Shown: positions 1-10,162 of the stretch, one piece after another | Numbering within the stretch: position 1 is the stretch's first letter | Layout: the number at the start of each line of letters is the position of its first letter | Assembly (NCBI GenBank): GCA_009698845.1 | Contig: WLPI01000007.1 | Span: 1 to 33,814 of the forward strand | Direction of reading: 5' to 3' | Length of the DNA stretch: 33,814 nucleotides | DNA from: Actinomycetota bacterium | GTDB taxonomy: Bacteria > Actinomycetota > Actinomycetes > Nanopelagicales > Nanopelagicaceae | Made by a program: the position numbers and the translations under genes | The notes under the pieces: model-generated | The model's input: only the letters and a program-made list of their open reading frames with translations | What the model was told of the DNA's origin: nothing | Databases searched by the model: none

Positions 1-60
1 AGGCCTTACATTGGATCACCGAAGAATCGATTTTGCTGCAAATGAAGAAGTAGCAAAGAC

Positions 61-483
61 TTACAGCGAGATACTCTCTTTAATCATTGAAATCTTGCCT
101 AGAACTCCATGGATATATGAAGCAGAATCATCGGTTGATAAGTCTTTTGCTAATTTAATGGCTTCATCTATTGCGACTCCGTCATCTAAGTCAGAAGACC
201 AGACAATTTCATAAATTCCGAGTCTGAGAATATTTCTGTCAACTGCAGGCAGTCGGTCCATATCCCAACCTTGGGCGTAAGTCGTGATTAACTCATCAAT
301 CTTTCTCTTGTTGAGGACAACTCCATCAATGAGCAATTTGGTGTATTCACGAATTGGTCTTGAATCAGGTCCTTCTTCAACGACATCTCTAAGCATCATC
401 AAATCAGCAGCTGAAGTTCCTCTGATATCTGCTTCATAGAGTAGATCCAAAGTTTGCTTCCGTGCTTTACTGCGAGTGGACAC
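61..483 (-). CDS. nusB: Transcription antitermination protein NusB
   Basis: 140-aa ORF with NusB family pattern (RSKARKQTLDLLYEADIRG...AVDRNILRLGIYEI...AIDEAIKLAKDLSTDDSASYIHGVLGKI). GTG start overlaps the efp stop by 1 nt. Confidence 0.96.
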   Translation of the reverse strand: MSTRSKARKQTLDLLYEADIRGTSAADLMMLRDVVEEGPDSRPIREYTKLLIDGVVLNKRKIDELITTYAQGWDMDRLPAVDRNILRLGIYEIVWSSDLDDGVAIDEAIKLAKDLSTDDSASYIHGVLGKISMIKESISL

Positions 484-1043
484 TAGTTGGCGCGACCCTG
501 ATATGAACCATCTCGAGTATCTACCAAAACAATCTCGTCCTGTTTAATGAACAACGGCACTTGAATCTGAATTCCTGTCTCTACCGTTGCTGGTTTTGTT
601 CCACCCGAAGATCTGTCGCCTTGCAGGCCTGGCTCTGTATACGTGATCTTCAAAGGAACTGATGCTGCGAGTTCAAGATATAACGGATTTCCCTCGTGAA
701 TCGCAACGATAGCTTCTGTATTCTCAAGCATGTAATTAGCTGCGTCACCAACAGTACTCGCAGAAATTGTCATCTGGTCAAAATTAACATTGTCCATAAA
801 CACGAAATCATCCCCCTCTTTATAAAGAAAGTTCATCTCACGCTTTTCTAGTATTGCAATTTCAATCTTGACCCCTGCATTGAAAGTCTTATCAACCACT
901 TTGCCAGTCATGACCTGCTTCAACTTTGTCCGAACAAACGCTGGACCTTTACCTGGCTTCACGTGCTGAAACTCAACAACCGTCCAGAGCTGACCTTCAA
1001 TATCAAGGGTCATGCCATTTTTTAGATCATTAGTTGTTGCCAC
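483..1043 (-). CDS. efp: Translation elongation factor P
   Basis: 186-aa ORF with KOW-like N-terminus, [16 protein letters not shown] loop and C-terminal OB domain ending in [15 protein letters not shown] start with upstream GGAG. Confidence 0.98.
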   Translation of the reverse strand: MATTNDLKNGMTLDIEGQLWTVVEFQHVKPGKGPAFVRTKLKQVMTGKVVDKTFNAGVKIEIAILEKREMNFLYKEGDDFVFMDNVNFDQMTISASTVGDAANYMLENTEAIVAIHEGNPLYLELAASVPLKITYTEPGLQGDRSSGGTKPATVETGIQIQVPLFIKQDEIVLVDTRDGSYQGRAN

Positions 1044-1107
1044 AATAACTCCAGTTCATGTCTTCGTCGATCGAAGATCAATACGGAGCGAACTTTACCG
1101 CATGAAT

Positions 1108-1539
1108 TTACGCGAGTAGCGCCTTAAGGGCTACTAGGGCTAGTACATAAGAATTTGGTCCGAATCCCCCAATAGTGCCGTTTGCAACACCAGAAATTAC
1201 AGAAGTATGACGAAATTCCTCGCGTGATAAAGGATTCGATAAATGAACCTCAATGAGGGGAGCTTTAACTAAATCTGCGGCATCACGTATCGCATATGAA
1301 TAATGCGTGAATGCAGCTGGGTTAATGATTACTGGAGTATTTGTCTGTGCGGCTTCATGCAGCCAACCAATAATTTCGGATTCATCGTTGCTTTGACGAA
1401 CGTCGGCTTCAAAACCATGGGACTTTGCCGCGTTCTCGATATGGCTGACAAGGGCCGGATACGACATGTCACCATAAACAGATGAATCGCGTATATCTAA
1501 CCTATCGAGGTTTGGTCCATTGAGAACTAAAACTTTCAT
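1108..1539 (-). CDS. aroQ: Type II 3-dehydroquinate dehydratase
   Basis: MKVLVLNGPNLDRL...IINPAAFTHYSYAIRDA...EVHLSNPLSREEFRHTSVIS. The second ATG (1539) is preferred over 1545: it sits 7 nt after AGAAGG and has an ATGA overlap with the aroB stop. Confidence 0.96.
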   Translation of the reverse strand: MKVLVLNGPNLDRLDIRDSSVYGDMSYPALVSHIENAAKSHGFEADVRQSNDESEIIGWLHEAAQTNTPVIINPAAFTHYSYAIRDAADLVKAPLIEVHLSNPLSREEFRHTSVISGVANGTIGGFGPNSYVLALVALKALLA

Positions 1540-2591
1540 GTACATACCTTCTCATATGCAGCTCGCAATGCGGTTTCGCTAGGACCTTCCAAGCGCTGTG
1601 TCTTGCCGATTTCAGTAACAACAACGAACCTCAACAAATCTCCTCGGGTTTTTTTGTCAATTTTCATATTCGCTAGCAGCGGCTCCCAAGATTTCCCCTC
1701 ATAAGAGACAGGCAACGAGAGTTGAGTCAGAATTCGACGATGGCTATCGAGAAGCTCTTGTTTCATAAGCCCCAGAGAGAAGGCGAGCTCAGCGATGAAT
1801 ATCATTCCAATCGATACACACTCACCGTGACGAAGTGAATACTTGCTATCTAATTCAATTGCATGTCCAAATGTGTGGCCGTAGTTAAGTATCTCGCGAT
1901 TAAATGATTCTTTGAAATCTGAAGAGACAACTTCTGCTTTGACCCGAACGGCTCTCTCAATGAGTTCAAGAGTGAGCAAAGAGGAAGATCGAATCTCACG
2001 AAGTCCCTTATCTCCTATTGCGGAAATTATTTGAGCGTCGTAAATGAATCCAGCTTTGACTACTTCAGCCAGACCTGCGGCAAAATCTCTATCGCTGAGA
2101 GTGAGCAACCAATGGGTATCAATCAGTACTTCCTTTGGCGAGTGAAAAGCACCAATTAAGTTTTTTCCATAATCACTATTGATTCCAGTCTTACCACCAA
2201 TAGCAGCATCAACCATTCCAGCAACCGTCGTGGGTACTGCGACCCAATCGATTCCACGCAACCACGAAGCTGCGGCAAATCCTGCAAAATCTGTTACGGC
2301 TCCCCCACCTACGGCTACAACAAGGTCACTGCGAGTGAAACCTGCAGCACCGAACCAATCCCATACCTTGGTCAGAGTCTTTGCACTCTTAGCCTCTTCT
2401 GAATCAGGTAGTGGAAAGAGAAATACTTCAGCATCGGTGTTCTCAATGTGAGGAATAGATTCCTTCATCGACTCAGAGAAGAAGAGCGCTACGCGTTGTC
2501 GTCCCTGCATTAATCGCTTCAACTCACTCTGATAATCAACACCTATCCGTACTTGGTAAGTATCGGTAGCGCCAACCTCTATAACTCTCAT
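1536..2591 (-). CDS. aroB: 3-dehydroquinate synthase
   Basis: VAVGGGAVTDFAGFAAASWLRGIDWVAVPTT...IGGKTGIN...GKNLIGAFHSP...LNYGHTFGHAIE motifs. Confidence 0.97.
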   Translation of the reverse strand: MRVIEVGATDTYQVRIGVDYQSELKRLMQGRQRVALFFSESMKESIPHIENTDAEVFLFPLPDSEEAKSAKTLTKVWDWFGAAGFTRSDLVVAVGGGAVTDFAGFAAASWLRGIDWVAVPTTVAGMVDAAIGGKTGINSDYGKNLIGAFHSPKEVLIDTHWLLTLSDRDFAAGLAEVVKAGFIYDAQIISAIGDKGLREIRSSSLLTLELIERAVRVKAEVVSSDFKESFNREILNYGHTFGHAIELDSKYSLRHGECVSIGMIFIAELAFSLGLMKQELLDSHRRILTQLSLPVSYEGKSWEPLLANMKIDKKTRGDLLRFVVVTEIGKTQRLEGPSETALRAAYEKVCT

Positions 2592-3094
2592 GCAAGAACC
2601 TCAAGAACTTCCCTGACGACTTCTCTTTCGCTCTTGTGATTGACATCAATTACCAGATCAGCAATTGACTCGTATATTGGACGCCGCTGTTCCATGAGTG
2701 TTTGCCACTGTCCACGCGGATTTGTAAGCAAAAGCGGTCGGTCACGATTGAAGCCAATTCGTGGAGCCACGCTTGCTAACGAAATATCTAGATAGAAAAC
2801 TTTTGACGAACTTGCACGAAGAGCCGACTGTGCGTCCATTGATAGAGGAGCCCCTCCACCTAAAGCCAATACCGTTTCATCGGAAAGTAACTCTTGGCGT
2901 AACACTTTCCTCTCGACAGAGCGAAAATACTCCTCGCCCTTATCAAGGAATATCTGTGAGACGGGCATCTTCTCAATTTTTTCAATCTCGGTGTCAGTAT
3001 CCCTAAAGGTGAGTTTCAATGACTTTGCTACTGCTTTTCCAATCGTTGATTTACCAGAACCCATAGGTCCGATGAAGATAGCTCTTGGTGCCAC
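2588..3094 (-). CDS. aroK: Shikimate kinase
   Basis: P-loop FIGPMGSGKSTIGK, FRDTDTEIE, EEYFRSVERKVL, LALGGGAPL, RDRPLL. ATGA overlap with aroB. Confidence 0.97.
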   Translation of the reverse strand: MAPRAIFIGPMGSGKSTIGKAVAKSLKLTFRDTDTEIEKIEKMPVSQIFLDKGEEYFRSVERKVLRQELLSDETVLALGGGAPLSMDAQSALRASSSKVFYLDISLASVAPRIGFNRDRPLLLTNPRGQWQTLMEQRRPIYESIADLVIDVNHKSEREVVREVLEVLA

Positions 3095-3100
3095 GATGTC

Positions 3101-4282
3101 CTACTTTATGGAGAGATTTTGCATGTATGCCAAGTAGTTTCTACGAACTTCTTGGACTGAGTCTCCACCGAACTTCTCTAAAACTGCTTCAGCCAAAACA
3201 AGTGCCGCCATTGCTTCAGCGACGACGCCTGCAGCAGGTACTGCACACACATCTGAACGTTGATTTATTGCCTTTGCTGCTTCACCAGTTTTTACATCAA
3301 TAGTATCTAGTGCTTTCGGAACGGTGGATATTGGCTTCATGGCAATTGAAACACGAAGTACTTCTCCATTAGACATGCCACCCTCAGTACCTCCAGCACG
3401 ATCCGTTCTTCTCACTATTTTTCCAGTTGAATTCTTTTCAATCTCATCGTGGGCTACAGATCCTCTACGAGTTGCAGTCCTGAAGCCATCTCCTATTTCA
3501 ACACCTTTAATGGCTTGAATCCCCATCAGTGCACCGGCTAATCGCGCATCCAGACGACGATCCCAATGAACATGTGAACCAAGTCCGGGCGGTAAGTTGT
3601 AAGCTAGGACTTCACACACGCCACCCAGTGTGTCGCCATCTGAATGAGCCGCTTCAATCTCGGCAATCATCAATTTACTTGTAGCCAAATCCGAACAACG
3701 TACAGGATCTTCATCGATGCGATTCATATCCGCAGCATCTGGAAGTGCATAGTCGTCTGGAATTCTGACGGTGCCAATAGATACGACATGGCTAAGAATT
3801 GTTACTCCAATAGATTGTTCAAGAAAGTTTCTCGCAATCGCGCCGAGTGCAACACGCGCAGCAGTTTCACGGGCACTTGCACGTTCCAGTATTGGTCTGG
3901 CGTCATTAAAGTCATATTTTTGCATTCCAACCAAATCTGCGTGTCCTGGACGTGGTCTCGTCAGCGGTGCATTGCGAGCTAACTTCTCAATCTCATCAGA
4001 AGGCACGGGATCGGCTGACATTACCTTCTCCCATTTTGGCCATTCGCTATTTCCCACCTGAATTGAGATTGGACCACCCTGAGTTATGCCGAGTCGAACG
4101 CCTCCAAGAATTGTTACTTTATCCGCCTCGAAGTTTTGACGCGCTCCCCGGCCTACTCCTAATCGACGTCTCGACAAATGAAAATCAATATCTGCTGTAG
4201 TTACGCTGATATGCGCAGGTAGCCCTTCAATAATTGCTGAGAGTGCTTGACCATGTGACTCACCGGCTGTAATCCAACGCAT
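3101..4282 (-). CDS. aroC: Chorismate synthase
   Basis: [23 protein letters not shown]...[12 protein letters not shown]...RPGHADL...[17 protein letters not shown]. Start set at the MRWITAGES methionine; the ORF track start at 4288 is two codons upstream. Confidence 0.97.
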   Translation of the reverse strand: MRWITAGESHGQALSAIIEGLPAHISVTTADIDFHLSRRRLGVGRGARQNFEADKVTILGGVRLGITQGGPISIQVGNSEWPKWEKVMSADPVPSDEIEKLARNAPLTRPRPGHADLVGMQKYDFNDARPILERASARETAARVALGAIARNFLEQSIGVTILSHVVSIGTVRIPDDYALPDAADMNRIDEDPVRCSDLATSKLMIAEIEAAHSDGDTLGGVCEVLAYNLPPGLGSHVHWDRRLDARLAGALMGIQAIKGVEIGDGFRTATRRGSVAHDEIEKNSTGKIVRRTDRAGGTEGGMSNGEVLRVSIAMKPISTVPKALDTIDVKTGEAAKAINQRSDVCAVPAAGVVAEAMAALVLAEAVLEKFGGDSVQEVRRNYLAYMQNLSIK

Positions 4283-4329
4283 GAGCATATTCTTGCAGAT
4301 AAGGGGCCATTCTTGGGCTCAATTGAGAA

Positions 4330-4713
4330 TTACAGCAGGGTAATGAGAAAAGGGACACATATTGCGGGGGCAAGGGCGATACTTCCAGACCATTGGTTCG
4401 TTGAAATACGATGAATCAAAACAAAGAGAACCGTGCACCAAAGTGCTCCCCATAGATAACTGGTCAGAGTGATTTCAGCTTGACCAAAGGCAACCAAAGT
4501 CCCAATAAGTTTTATGTCGCCTCCCCCAATTTCTAGGAAGGTCACCAAAATAATGGCTACACATAGAAAAAGTAACGACCAGAGAAAACGTACATCACCA
4601 GATCCAGAGTTAAACAAGAGCAATGCCAAAGAGATGACGGATGAGTTTGAGATTCGATGAGTTCGATAATCAGCTATTGAAATATATGACATCATAAGAG
4701 CGACAAGAAGCAT
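4330..4713 (-). CDS. A24-type prepilin peptidase (TadV/CpaA-like, peptidase domain only)
   Basis: 127-aa hydrophobic protein with an N-terminal D-Y-R-x-H-R-I-x-N segment and the GGGDIKL (GxGD aspartyl protease) motif. No N-terminal methylase domain. Confidence 0.8.
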   Translation of the reverse strand: MLLVALMMSYISIADYRTHRISNSSVISLALLLFNSGSGDVRFLWSLLFLCVAIILVTFLEIGGGDIKLIGTLVAFGQAEITLTSYLWGALWCTVLFVLIHRISTNQWSGSIALAPAICVPFLITLL

Positions 4714-4746
4714 TTAGAGATTCTAAATAGGCTTCACAAATAAATG

Positions 4747-4764
4747 CTCATCCTTTGGGATGAG
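4747..4764 (-). terminator. Putative stem-loop downstream of aroE (attenuator/terminator)
   Basis: CTCATCC-TTTG-GGATGAG, 7-bp perfect stem, 13 nt past the aroE stop on the minus strand. It is followed by a T-rich but not uninterrupted U tract (GCATTTATTTG). Confidence 0.35.
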
Positions 4765-4776
4765 GAATAAAAATTG

Positions 4777-5577
4777 CTAAGCCTTCAATGCTTTTCGTAA
4801 ATGTTTGGCAAGATCTTCCTTGTGCAAGGTTTCATCTAGAACAAGTGATAGCTGATCAATCGCCTGATAAATCAGAAGTTCTAATCCGTTTACAACATCG
4901 CCTCCTGAATCGCTCCATTTTCGCGCCAGAACCGTAGGCCACGGACTATAGATGACATCGAAAAACAAGGCTTTCGGATTGAATGGAACACTCTCGGCGA
5001 GCAAATCTGCGGCACCAGCGGGAGTGGTATTAACTATCAAGTCATACGACGTCAAATCAATAGTTTGATTCCAAGAATGAAAATCGAAGACTGATGAGTC
5101 AATTGTTGATTCAATCGAAGACCTACGGTTAGACGAACGGGCCAGAACCTCTATCCTCTGAGAGCGTCCGTCCAGTGCTTGAGCAATAGCTCTAGCCGTT
5201 CCGCCGGCGCCCAAAATCAAAGTTGACTCAAGAGTCGTTAATCCCGCATGGTCGATTGCCGATGTGAATCCAGAACCATCCGTGGTGTGCAAACTCCATT
5301 CATTATCTCTTTTTACTAGAGTGTTCGCAGAATTAATTCGAATGGGTAAATCACTCTTAAAAACGGGTAGCGTGCATGCCACTTCCTTTAGGGGCATGGT
5401 CAATGAGAAGTAGTTGAAATACTCACAGTTCTCTGCAAAGAAATCAGGCAAAGCTTCGTCGCTAACATCAATTGCCCTGTACTTTCCACTGATTCCCAGA
5501 AACTCGTAAACTGCCATATGTAGGCGTGGTGACAAAGAGTGACTTATCGGAGAACCTAGAACTGCGCCCTGAATCAC
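4777..5577 (-). CDS. aroE: Shikimate dehydrogenase
   Basis: GSPISHSLSPRLHMAVYE...LTMPLKE...NTLV...TDGSGF...LILGAGGTARAIA...VNTTPAG...FDVIYSPWPT. Confidence 0.96.
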   Translation of the reverse strand: MIQGAVLGSPISHSLSPRLHMAVYEFLGISGKYRAIDVSDEALPDFFAENCEYFNYFSLTMPLKEVACTLPVFKSDLPIRINSANTLVKRDNEWSLHTTDGSGFTSAIDHAGLTTLESTLILGAGGTARAIAQALDGRSQRIEVLARSSNRRSSIESTIDSSVFDFHSWNQTIDLTSYDLIVNTTPAGAADLLAESVPFNPKALFFDVIYSPWPTVLARKWSDSGGDVVNGLELLIYQAIDQLSLVLDETLHKEDLAKHLRKALKA

Positions 5578-6608
5578 TTTGCACTCCTGAACTTTCCCGC
5601 ACGAAGATTCTTCTTGTACTCAATTTTCCATTTGCTGAACTGATTGATATCCGATGTGAATCGAGTATCAGATGGTGCAACTGTAATGAAATATAGCCAA
5701 TCACCGTCTTGCGGTGTAATTGCCGCGCGCATTGCAGCTTCACCAGGATTATTGATTGGGCCAGGAGGGAGTCCGTAGCGACGATAAGTGTTATAGGGAG
5801 AAGATATTAGGGTCGATTGTGTACTCAGAAAGATATTTCCTCTGCTTTTTTTAACGTAATGCACAGTCGAGTCGAATTGCAGAGGCATACCAATTTTCAA
5901 TCGATTTCTAATCACTTGTGAAATCTTGTCAAAGTCTTGATTTTTCCCCTCTGCTTCAATTAATGATGCAATGACAAGTAATTGTTGTGGGGTGAACTTC
6001 TGATCCGGGGAGAAGAAACCGACATCGAACATAGCCCTTTCGGCGCGTTTGATCATACTTTCAATTGCAGCTTGGGCCGTGGTCTCTTTTGCAAAACTGT
6101 ACTGAGCCGGAAAGAGCAATCCTTCTAACTGATTAAATCCAAGGGGCTTCTTCGCCAACTTTAGAGCGTTCTGGATGTCAGTATTTAAAAACCCGGCTTT
6201 CAACATTTGTGGAAGGACCTCAGAGACCCACATTCCTTCGCCGATTGATATCAGACCGACGTTACGCTTAGGATCAAGTAACTGCTCCAAAGCTTTGCTT
6301 GCACAAAGACCCAGATTAACTCTGTGGGTTCCTGGCGAAATTCCGGATGCTCGCGGATTTGAGACAGCCTCTCTAAAGAAACTTTCGGCAGATTTAATGA
6401 CGTTGTTTTTAGCAAGAACCGATGCTATCGAAGAGCCAGACTGCCCTTTATAAATCTCGATATTCACTTCGGTCGAACTCTGTGCGTCGCAAGAATAATC
6501 AGGTGCTGAAGAAGTTCCTCTGAACTCCCTTAGAAGCCCCGTAATCAAGAAGGCAACAAATAATCCGGCGAGGACTCGCGTGAGAGGAGAATTACTTAGT
6601 GTCTTCAT
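5574..6608 (-). CDS. mltG: Endolytic murein transglycosylase MltG/YceG family
   Basis: N-terminal TM followed by YceG-like domain: GLLFPAQYSF, LLVIASLIEAEGK, VIRNRLKIGMPLQFDSTVHY, SPYNTYRRYGLPPGPINNPGEAAMRAAI. Confidence 0.95.
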   Translation of the reverse strand: MKTLSNSPLTRVLAGLFVAFLITGLLREFRGTSSAPDYSCDAQSSTEVNIEIYKGQSGSSIASVLAKNNVIKSAESFFREAVSNPRASGISPGTHRVNLGLCASKALEQLLDPKRNVGLISIGEGMWVSEVLPQMLKAGFLNTDIQNALKLAKKPLGFNQLEGLLFPAQYSFAKETTAQAAIESMIKRAERAMFDVGFFSPDQKFTPQQLLVIASLIEAEGKNQDFDKISQVIRNRLKIGMPLQFDSTVHYVKKSRGNIFLSTQSTLISSPYNTYRRYGLPPGPINNPGEAAMRAAITPQDGDWLYFITVAPSDTRFTSDINQFSKWKIEYKKNLRAGKFRSAK

Positions 6609-7035
6609 TATCTAAATTCATTGATAACTCCTGAATCAATCCTTGTTCCAAAATTGCAACAGCCGACATCGAATCAATTAAATGCTTTGATTCTTTACTA
6701 GAAATACCCGCTTCTTTCAGCTTCTTCTGTGCCAATACAGTTGATAAGCGTTCATCGACGAATACAACTTGGAGCGCGAATTCCTCAATAATCTTCTTCG
6801 CAAACTTATCAACTTTCTCAACGGCTTCCCCACTAGATCCAGACATATTGACCGGCAAGCCAAGAAAAATATGGATGGGATCATATTCTGCGAACAAATC
6901 TGCAAGCATAGAAGAAAGACTGTGCAAACGATTTTCAAGATATGGCAAAGGAGTTGCAAGAATTGCATCTGGATCGCACACTGCGACGCCGATTCGAGCA
7001 TCACCGTAATCGAAAGCTAATCGGCGACCTCTCAC
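6592..7035 (-). CDS. ruvX: Putative Holliday junction resolvase RuvX/YqgF family
   Basis: RLAFDYGDARIGVAVCDPDAILATPL...IFLGLPVNMSGSSG...VVFVDERLSTVLA; GTG start. Confidence 0.93.
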   Translation of the reverse strand: MRGRRLAFDYGDARIGVAVCDPDAILATPLPYLENRLHSLSSMLADLFAEYDPIHIFLGLPVNMSGSSGEAVEKVDKFAKKIIEEFALQVVFVDERLSTVLAQKKLKEAGISSKESKHLIDSMSAVAILEQGLIQELSMNLDNEDTK

Positions 7036-7042
7036 TGCAGAA

Positions 7043-9718
7043 TTACTTTCCGCTCAGCGCAAGATTTATCGCTTGCAAGGCATCTTGGGATCGCGTTGCA
7101 TCTATTCCGCCACCTTGCGCAAAGTCGTCTTTGCCGCCACCGCCACCGCCAAGAACGGTTGAGCCTATTTTCACGAGTGCGCCAGCTTTGTGGCCCTTCG
7201 CCTTTGCCCCGTCGCTCACAGCGACTACCAAAACTGGTCGAGTATCTGTACTACTAATCAACACTACGACCGAGTCACTCTTTTTTGATTTTAGATCAGT
7301 TGCAATCTTACGTAAGTCATCAGAGGAGACTCCATCGGCTAGAACAACTGAGAGGACGTGCAATCCATTAACTTCCACAAACTTCTTGGCGAGATCGGTG
7401 ACCTGACCCATCGCTTGCGATGACCTCACTACAGCGAGCTCCTTCTCAATTTCCTTCACCTTATTGAGCAAATCTGAAATCTTTTCTGGTAACTCTTCGA
7501 CACGTGAACCCTTGATAAGCTCCGTAAGCGAGTTCAACAATATGTGCTCGCGAGCTAAGAATTTATAGGCATCTGCACCGACTAAGGCCTCAACTCTGCG
7601 GACTCCTGCACCAATCGAAGATTCACCGAGTAACTTAACAATTCCTAACTGACCGGATTGCTCCACGTGAGTTCCTCCGCAGAGTTCTTTAGCCCAGTCA
7701 CCAACGCTCACAACACGCACTTGATCCCCGTACTTTTCACCGAAAAGCGCCATCGCTCCAATCTTCTTAGCAGCATCTTGTGTCATGACCTCAGCCGTCA
7801 CTGAGAGATTGTCAAGCAAGAGTGAGTTAACGCGAGCTTCAACATCATTCAGAACCGACACGGGGACGGCTCCGGTTGAAGGAAAATCAAATCGGAAACG
7901 GCCAGGTGAATTTTCAGAACCTGCTTGTGTAGCCGTTTCTCCCAATAATTCCCTAAATGCTTTATGCACCATGTGTGTCGCAGTATGAGCGCGGGAAATC
8001 GCATTTCTACGCTCTACATCAATTACCGCTAGTGCTTGTGAGCCAACTTCAATCGCACCAGAAATCACTCGACCACGATGAATTGATAAGCCATTTATTG
8101 GGGTTTGCACATCTTCAATTTCAACGACAGCACCGCTTGCGAGAGTAATCCTTCCACCATCAGCGAGCTGACCGCCACCCTCTGCATAGAAAGGAGTTCT
8201 ATCTAAAACTATCTCGACATCATCACCTGCGCTGGCTGATGAAACACTGACGCCATCAACAAGAATTCCGTTTACTTTGGATTCAGTTTCAGTATGTGTA
8301 TACCCCACGAATGAAGTAGCCCCGAATGAATCAGAAATCTTCTTGTACTCAGAGAGATCCGTATGCCCGCTCTTCTTAGCCTTCGCATCTGCCTTAGCCC
8401 GATCGCGCTGCTCGTTCATGAGACGTCTGAAGCCATCTTCATCGACTTCTAAACCTTCTTCTCGCGCCATCTCCAAAGTGAGGTCGAATGGAAAGCCATA
8501 GGTATCGTGCAATTTAAAAACTTCATCTCCTGGGAGTATCTTCTTAGAACTCTTCTTCAGTTGCGCAGAAGCAACGTCGAAAATCTGAGTCCCACTCTTC
8601 AGTGTTTGAAGGAAAGATTCTTCTTCTGAAGTTGAAACAGCGAGAATTCGTTTCTTATCTGCAACAAGTTCAGGGTATTGGGGTCCCATTGCACCAATTG
8701 CTGCAATCGTGAGTTCAGACATAATGGGATCATTTACTCCGAGAAGACGCATATTTCGAATTGTTCGGCGCATCATGCGACGAAGTACGTACCCACGTCC
8801 TTCATTTCCTGGCGTAACTCCATCACCAATGAGCATCGCAGACGTTCGCGCATGATCTGCAACTACTCGTAGAGCGACATCTGACTTCTGCGATTTTCCA
8901 TACTTCACACCAGATAGCTCGGATGCGCGAGAGAGGATACGCATTGTCGTATCGATTTCATAAATATTTTCAACACCTTGAAGAAGTGCCGCTGTTCGCT
9001 CTAGGCCAAGACCTGTATCAATACTCTTTGCAGGCAGTTCCCCCAGAATTGGATATCCATCTTTACCGCCGCCGGCTCCTCGTTCATTCTGCATAAAAAC
9101 AAGATTCCAAATTTCCAGGTAACGATTCTCATCAGCTATCGGTCCGCCATCGACTCCATATTCTGGACCTCGATCAAAATAGATTTCCGAACAAGGGCCA
9201 CATGGACCTGGAACGCCCATCGACCAGAAATTATCAGCCATGTCGCGACGTTGGATACGTTCTCGTGGAACTCCTATTCTTTTATGCCAAATATCTGCAG
9301 CTTCGTCGTCATCCAAATAGACAGTGACCCACAATTTGTCTTCAGGAAAACCATATCCACCAGCACTGATTGAGCGAGTTAACAATTCCCATGCAAGGGC
9401 AATTGCTCCCTCTTTGAAATAATCGCCAAACGAAAAATTTCCACACATTTGAAAGAAAGATGCATGCCTTGTTGTCTTGCCGACTTCATCAATATCAAGC
9501 GTGCGTACACATTTTTGCACTGACGTTGCTCGCTTAAACGGTGGGGTCACCTCGCCAAGAAAGTACGGCTTGAAGGGAACCATCCCCGCATTGACGAGAA
9601 GTAGATTTGGATCATCGGCTATCAATGAAGCTGAAGGAACAACGGTGTGGGTTAAACCTTGTGAGTTTTCTGATTCAAAAAAGCGCAACCAGCGCGAACG
9701 TATTTCAGCAGATTCCAC
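7043..9718 (-). CDS. alaS: Alanyl-tRNA synthetase
   Basis: 891 aa; [11 protein letters not shown]...[29 protein letters not shown]...[33 protein letters not shown]; editing domain [13 protein letters not shown] and CGGTHV; GTG start. Confidence 0.99.
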   Translation of the reverse strand: MESAEIRSRWLRFFESENSQGLTHTVVPSASLIADDPNLLLVNAGMVPFKPYFLGEVTPPFKRATSVQKCVRTLDIDEVGKTTRHASFFQMCGNFSFGDYFKEGAIALAWELLTRSISAGGYGFPEDKLWVTVYLDDDEAADIWHKRIGVPRERIQRRDMADNFWSMGVPGPCGPCSEIYFDRGPEYGVDGGPIADENRYLEIWNLVFMQNERGAGGGKDGYPILGELPAKSIDTGLGLERTAALLQGVENIYEIDTTMRILSRASELSGVKYGKSQKSDVALRVVADHARTSAMLIGDGVTPGNEGRGYVLRRMMRRTIRNMRLLGVNDPIMSELTIAAIGAMGPQYPELVADKKRILAVSTSEEESFLQTLKSGTQIFDVASAQLKKSSKKILPGDEVFKLHDTYGFPFDLTLEMAREEGLEVDEDGFRRLMNEQRDRAKADAKAKKSGHTDLSEYKKISDSFGATSFVGYTHTETESKVNGILVDGVSVSSASAGDDVEIVLDRTPFYAEGGGQLADGGRITLASGAVVEIEDVQTPINGLSIHRGRVISGAIEVGSQALAVIDVERRNAISRAHTATHMVHKAFRELLGETATQAGSENSPGRFRFDFPSTGAVPVSVLNDVEARVNSLLLDNLSVTAEVMTQDAAKKIGAMALFGEKYGDQVRVVSVGDWAKELCGGTHVEQSGQLGIVKLLGESSIGAGVRRVEALVGADAYKFLAREHILLNSLTELIKGSRVEELPEKISDLLNKVKEIEKELAVVRSSQAMGQVTDLAKKFVEVNGLHVLSVVLADGVSSDDLRKIATDLKSKKSDSVVVLISSTDTRPVLVVAVSDGAKAKGHKAGALVKIGSTVLGGGGGGKDDFAQGGGIDATRSQDALQAINLALSGK

Positions 9719-9740
9719 TAGTTACATTCGCCTTCTTGAA

Positions 9741-10103
9741 CTAGTCAGTCTTCTTCTTAGACTTACGACCTTTGCTGAGTTGAGCAGCACCTAAAAGAGC
9801 ACCTGCAACCTTTACAGCTGATCCGTTCTTGTCTATAAAATCTGATGTAACCCCACTTACCTTGGTGCTCACCTCTTCAACGTTCTTTGTAATTTTCGCA
9901 AAACTCTCTAGCGGGCTATTGATGAGCTCTAGCGTACGAGTGGATTCAGTGATCAATGGAGAAGTGTCCTCAGTGAAGACTTGTAGAGATTTCTTTGCCT
10001 CATCGATGAACTTACTGACACGAAACACTGTGTAGGCGAGAGCGACAGCAATCACAAAAAGAGATGCAGCCGCGATTATCGTTGCTATTCCTCCGGGACC
10101 CAC
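9741..10103 (-). CDS. DUF948-type small membrane protein
   Basis: 120 aa: N-terminal TM (IATIIAAASLFVIAVALAYTVFRVSKFIDEA), coiled/helical middle and basic C-terminus. Located between alaS and aspS, where actinobacteria usually carry a DUF948 protein. Confidence 0.7.
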   Translation of the reverse strand: MGPGGIATIIAAASLFVIAVALAYTVFRVSKFIDEAKKSLQVFTEDTSPLITESTRTLELINSPLESFAKITKNVEEVSTKVSGVTSDFIDKNGSAVKVAGALLGAAQLSKGRKSKKKTD

Positions 10104-10162
10104 CAGTGTTCTCCTTTAATTCTCGCTATTTGTGAACAATTTGATACGCAAGTCTACCGGAC

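Noticed and set aside
11-214. 67-aa plus-strand ORF at the left edge
   Set aside because: Mostly antisense to the nusB 3' end, no domain signal; the first 60 nt are too short to assign.
1061-1077. TCTTCG-TCGAT-CGAAGA inverted repeat between aroQ and efp as a terminator
   Set aside because: No U-tract on either strand; short stem in an efp leader; not enough to call a terminator or riboswitch.
3644-4200. Several overlapping plus-strand ORFs antisense to aroC
   Set aside because: Mutually overlapping frames, no domain signal, fully opposed to a certain chorismate synthase gene.
6942-7406. 154-aa plus-strand ORF antisense to alaS/ruvX
   Set aside because: Low-complexity [14 protein letters not shown] translation created by antisense reading of the Gly-rich alaS 3' end; no recognisable domain; opposite to a certain gene.
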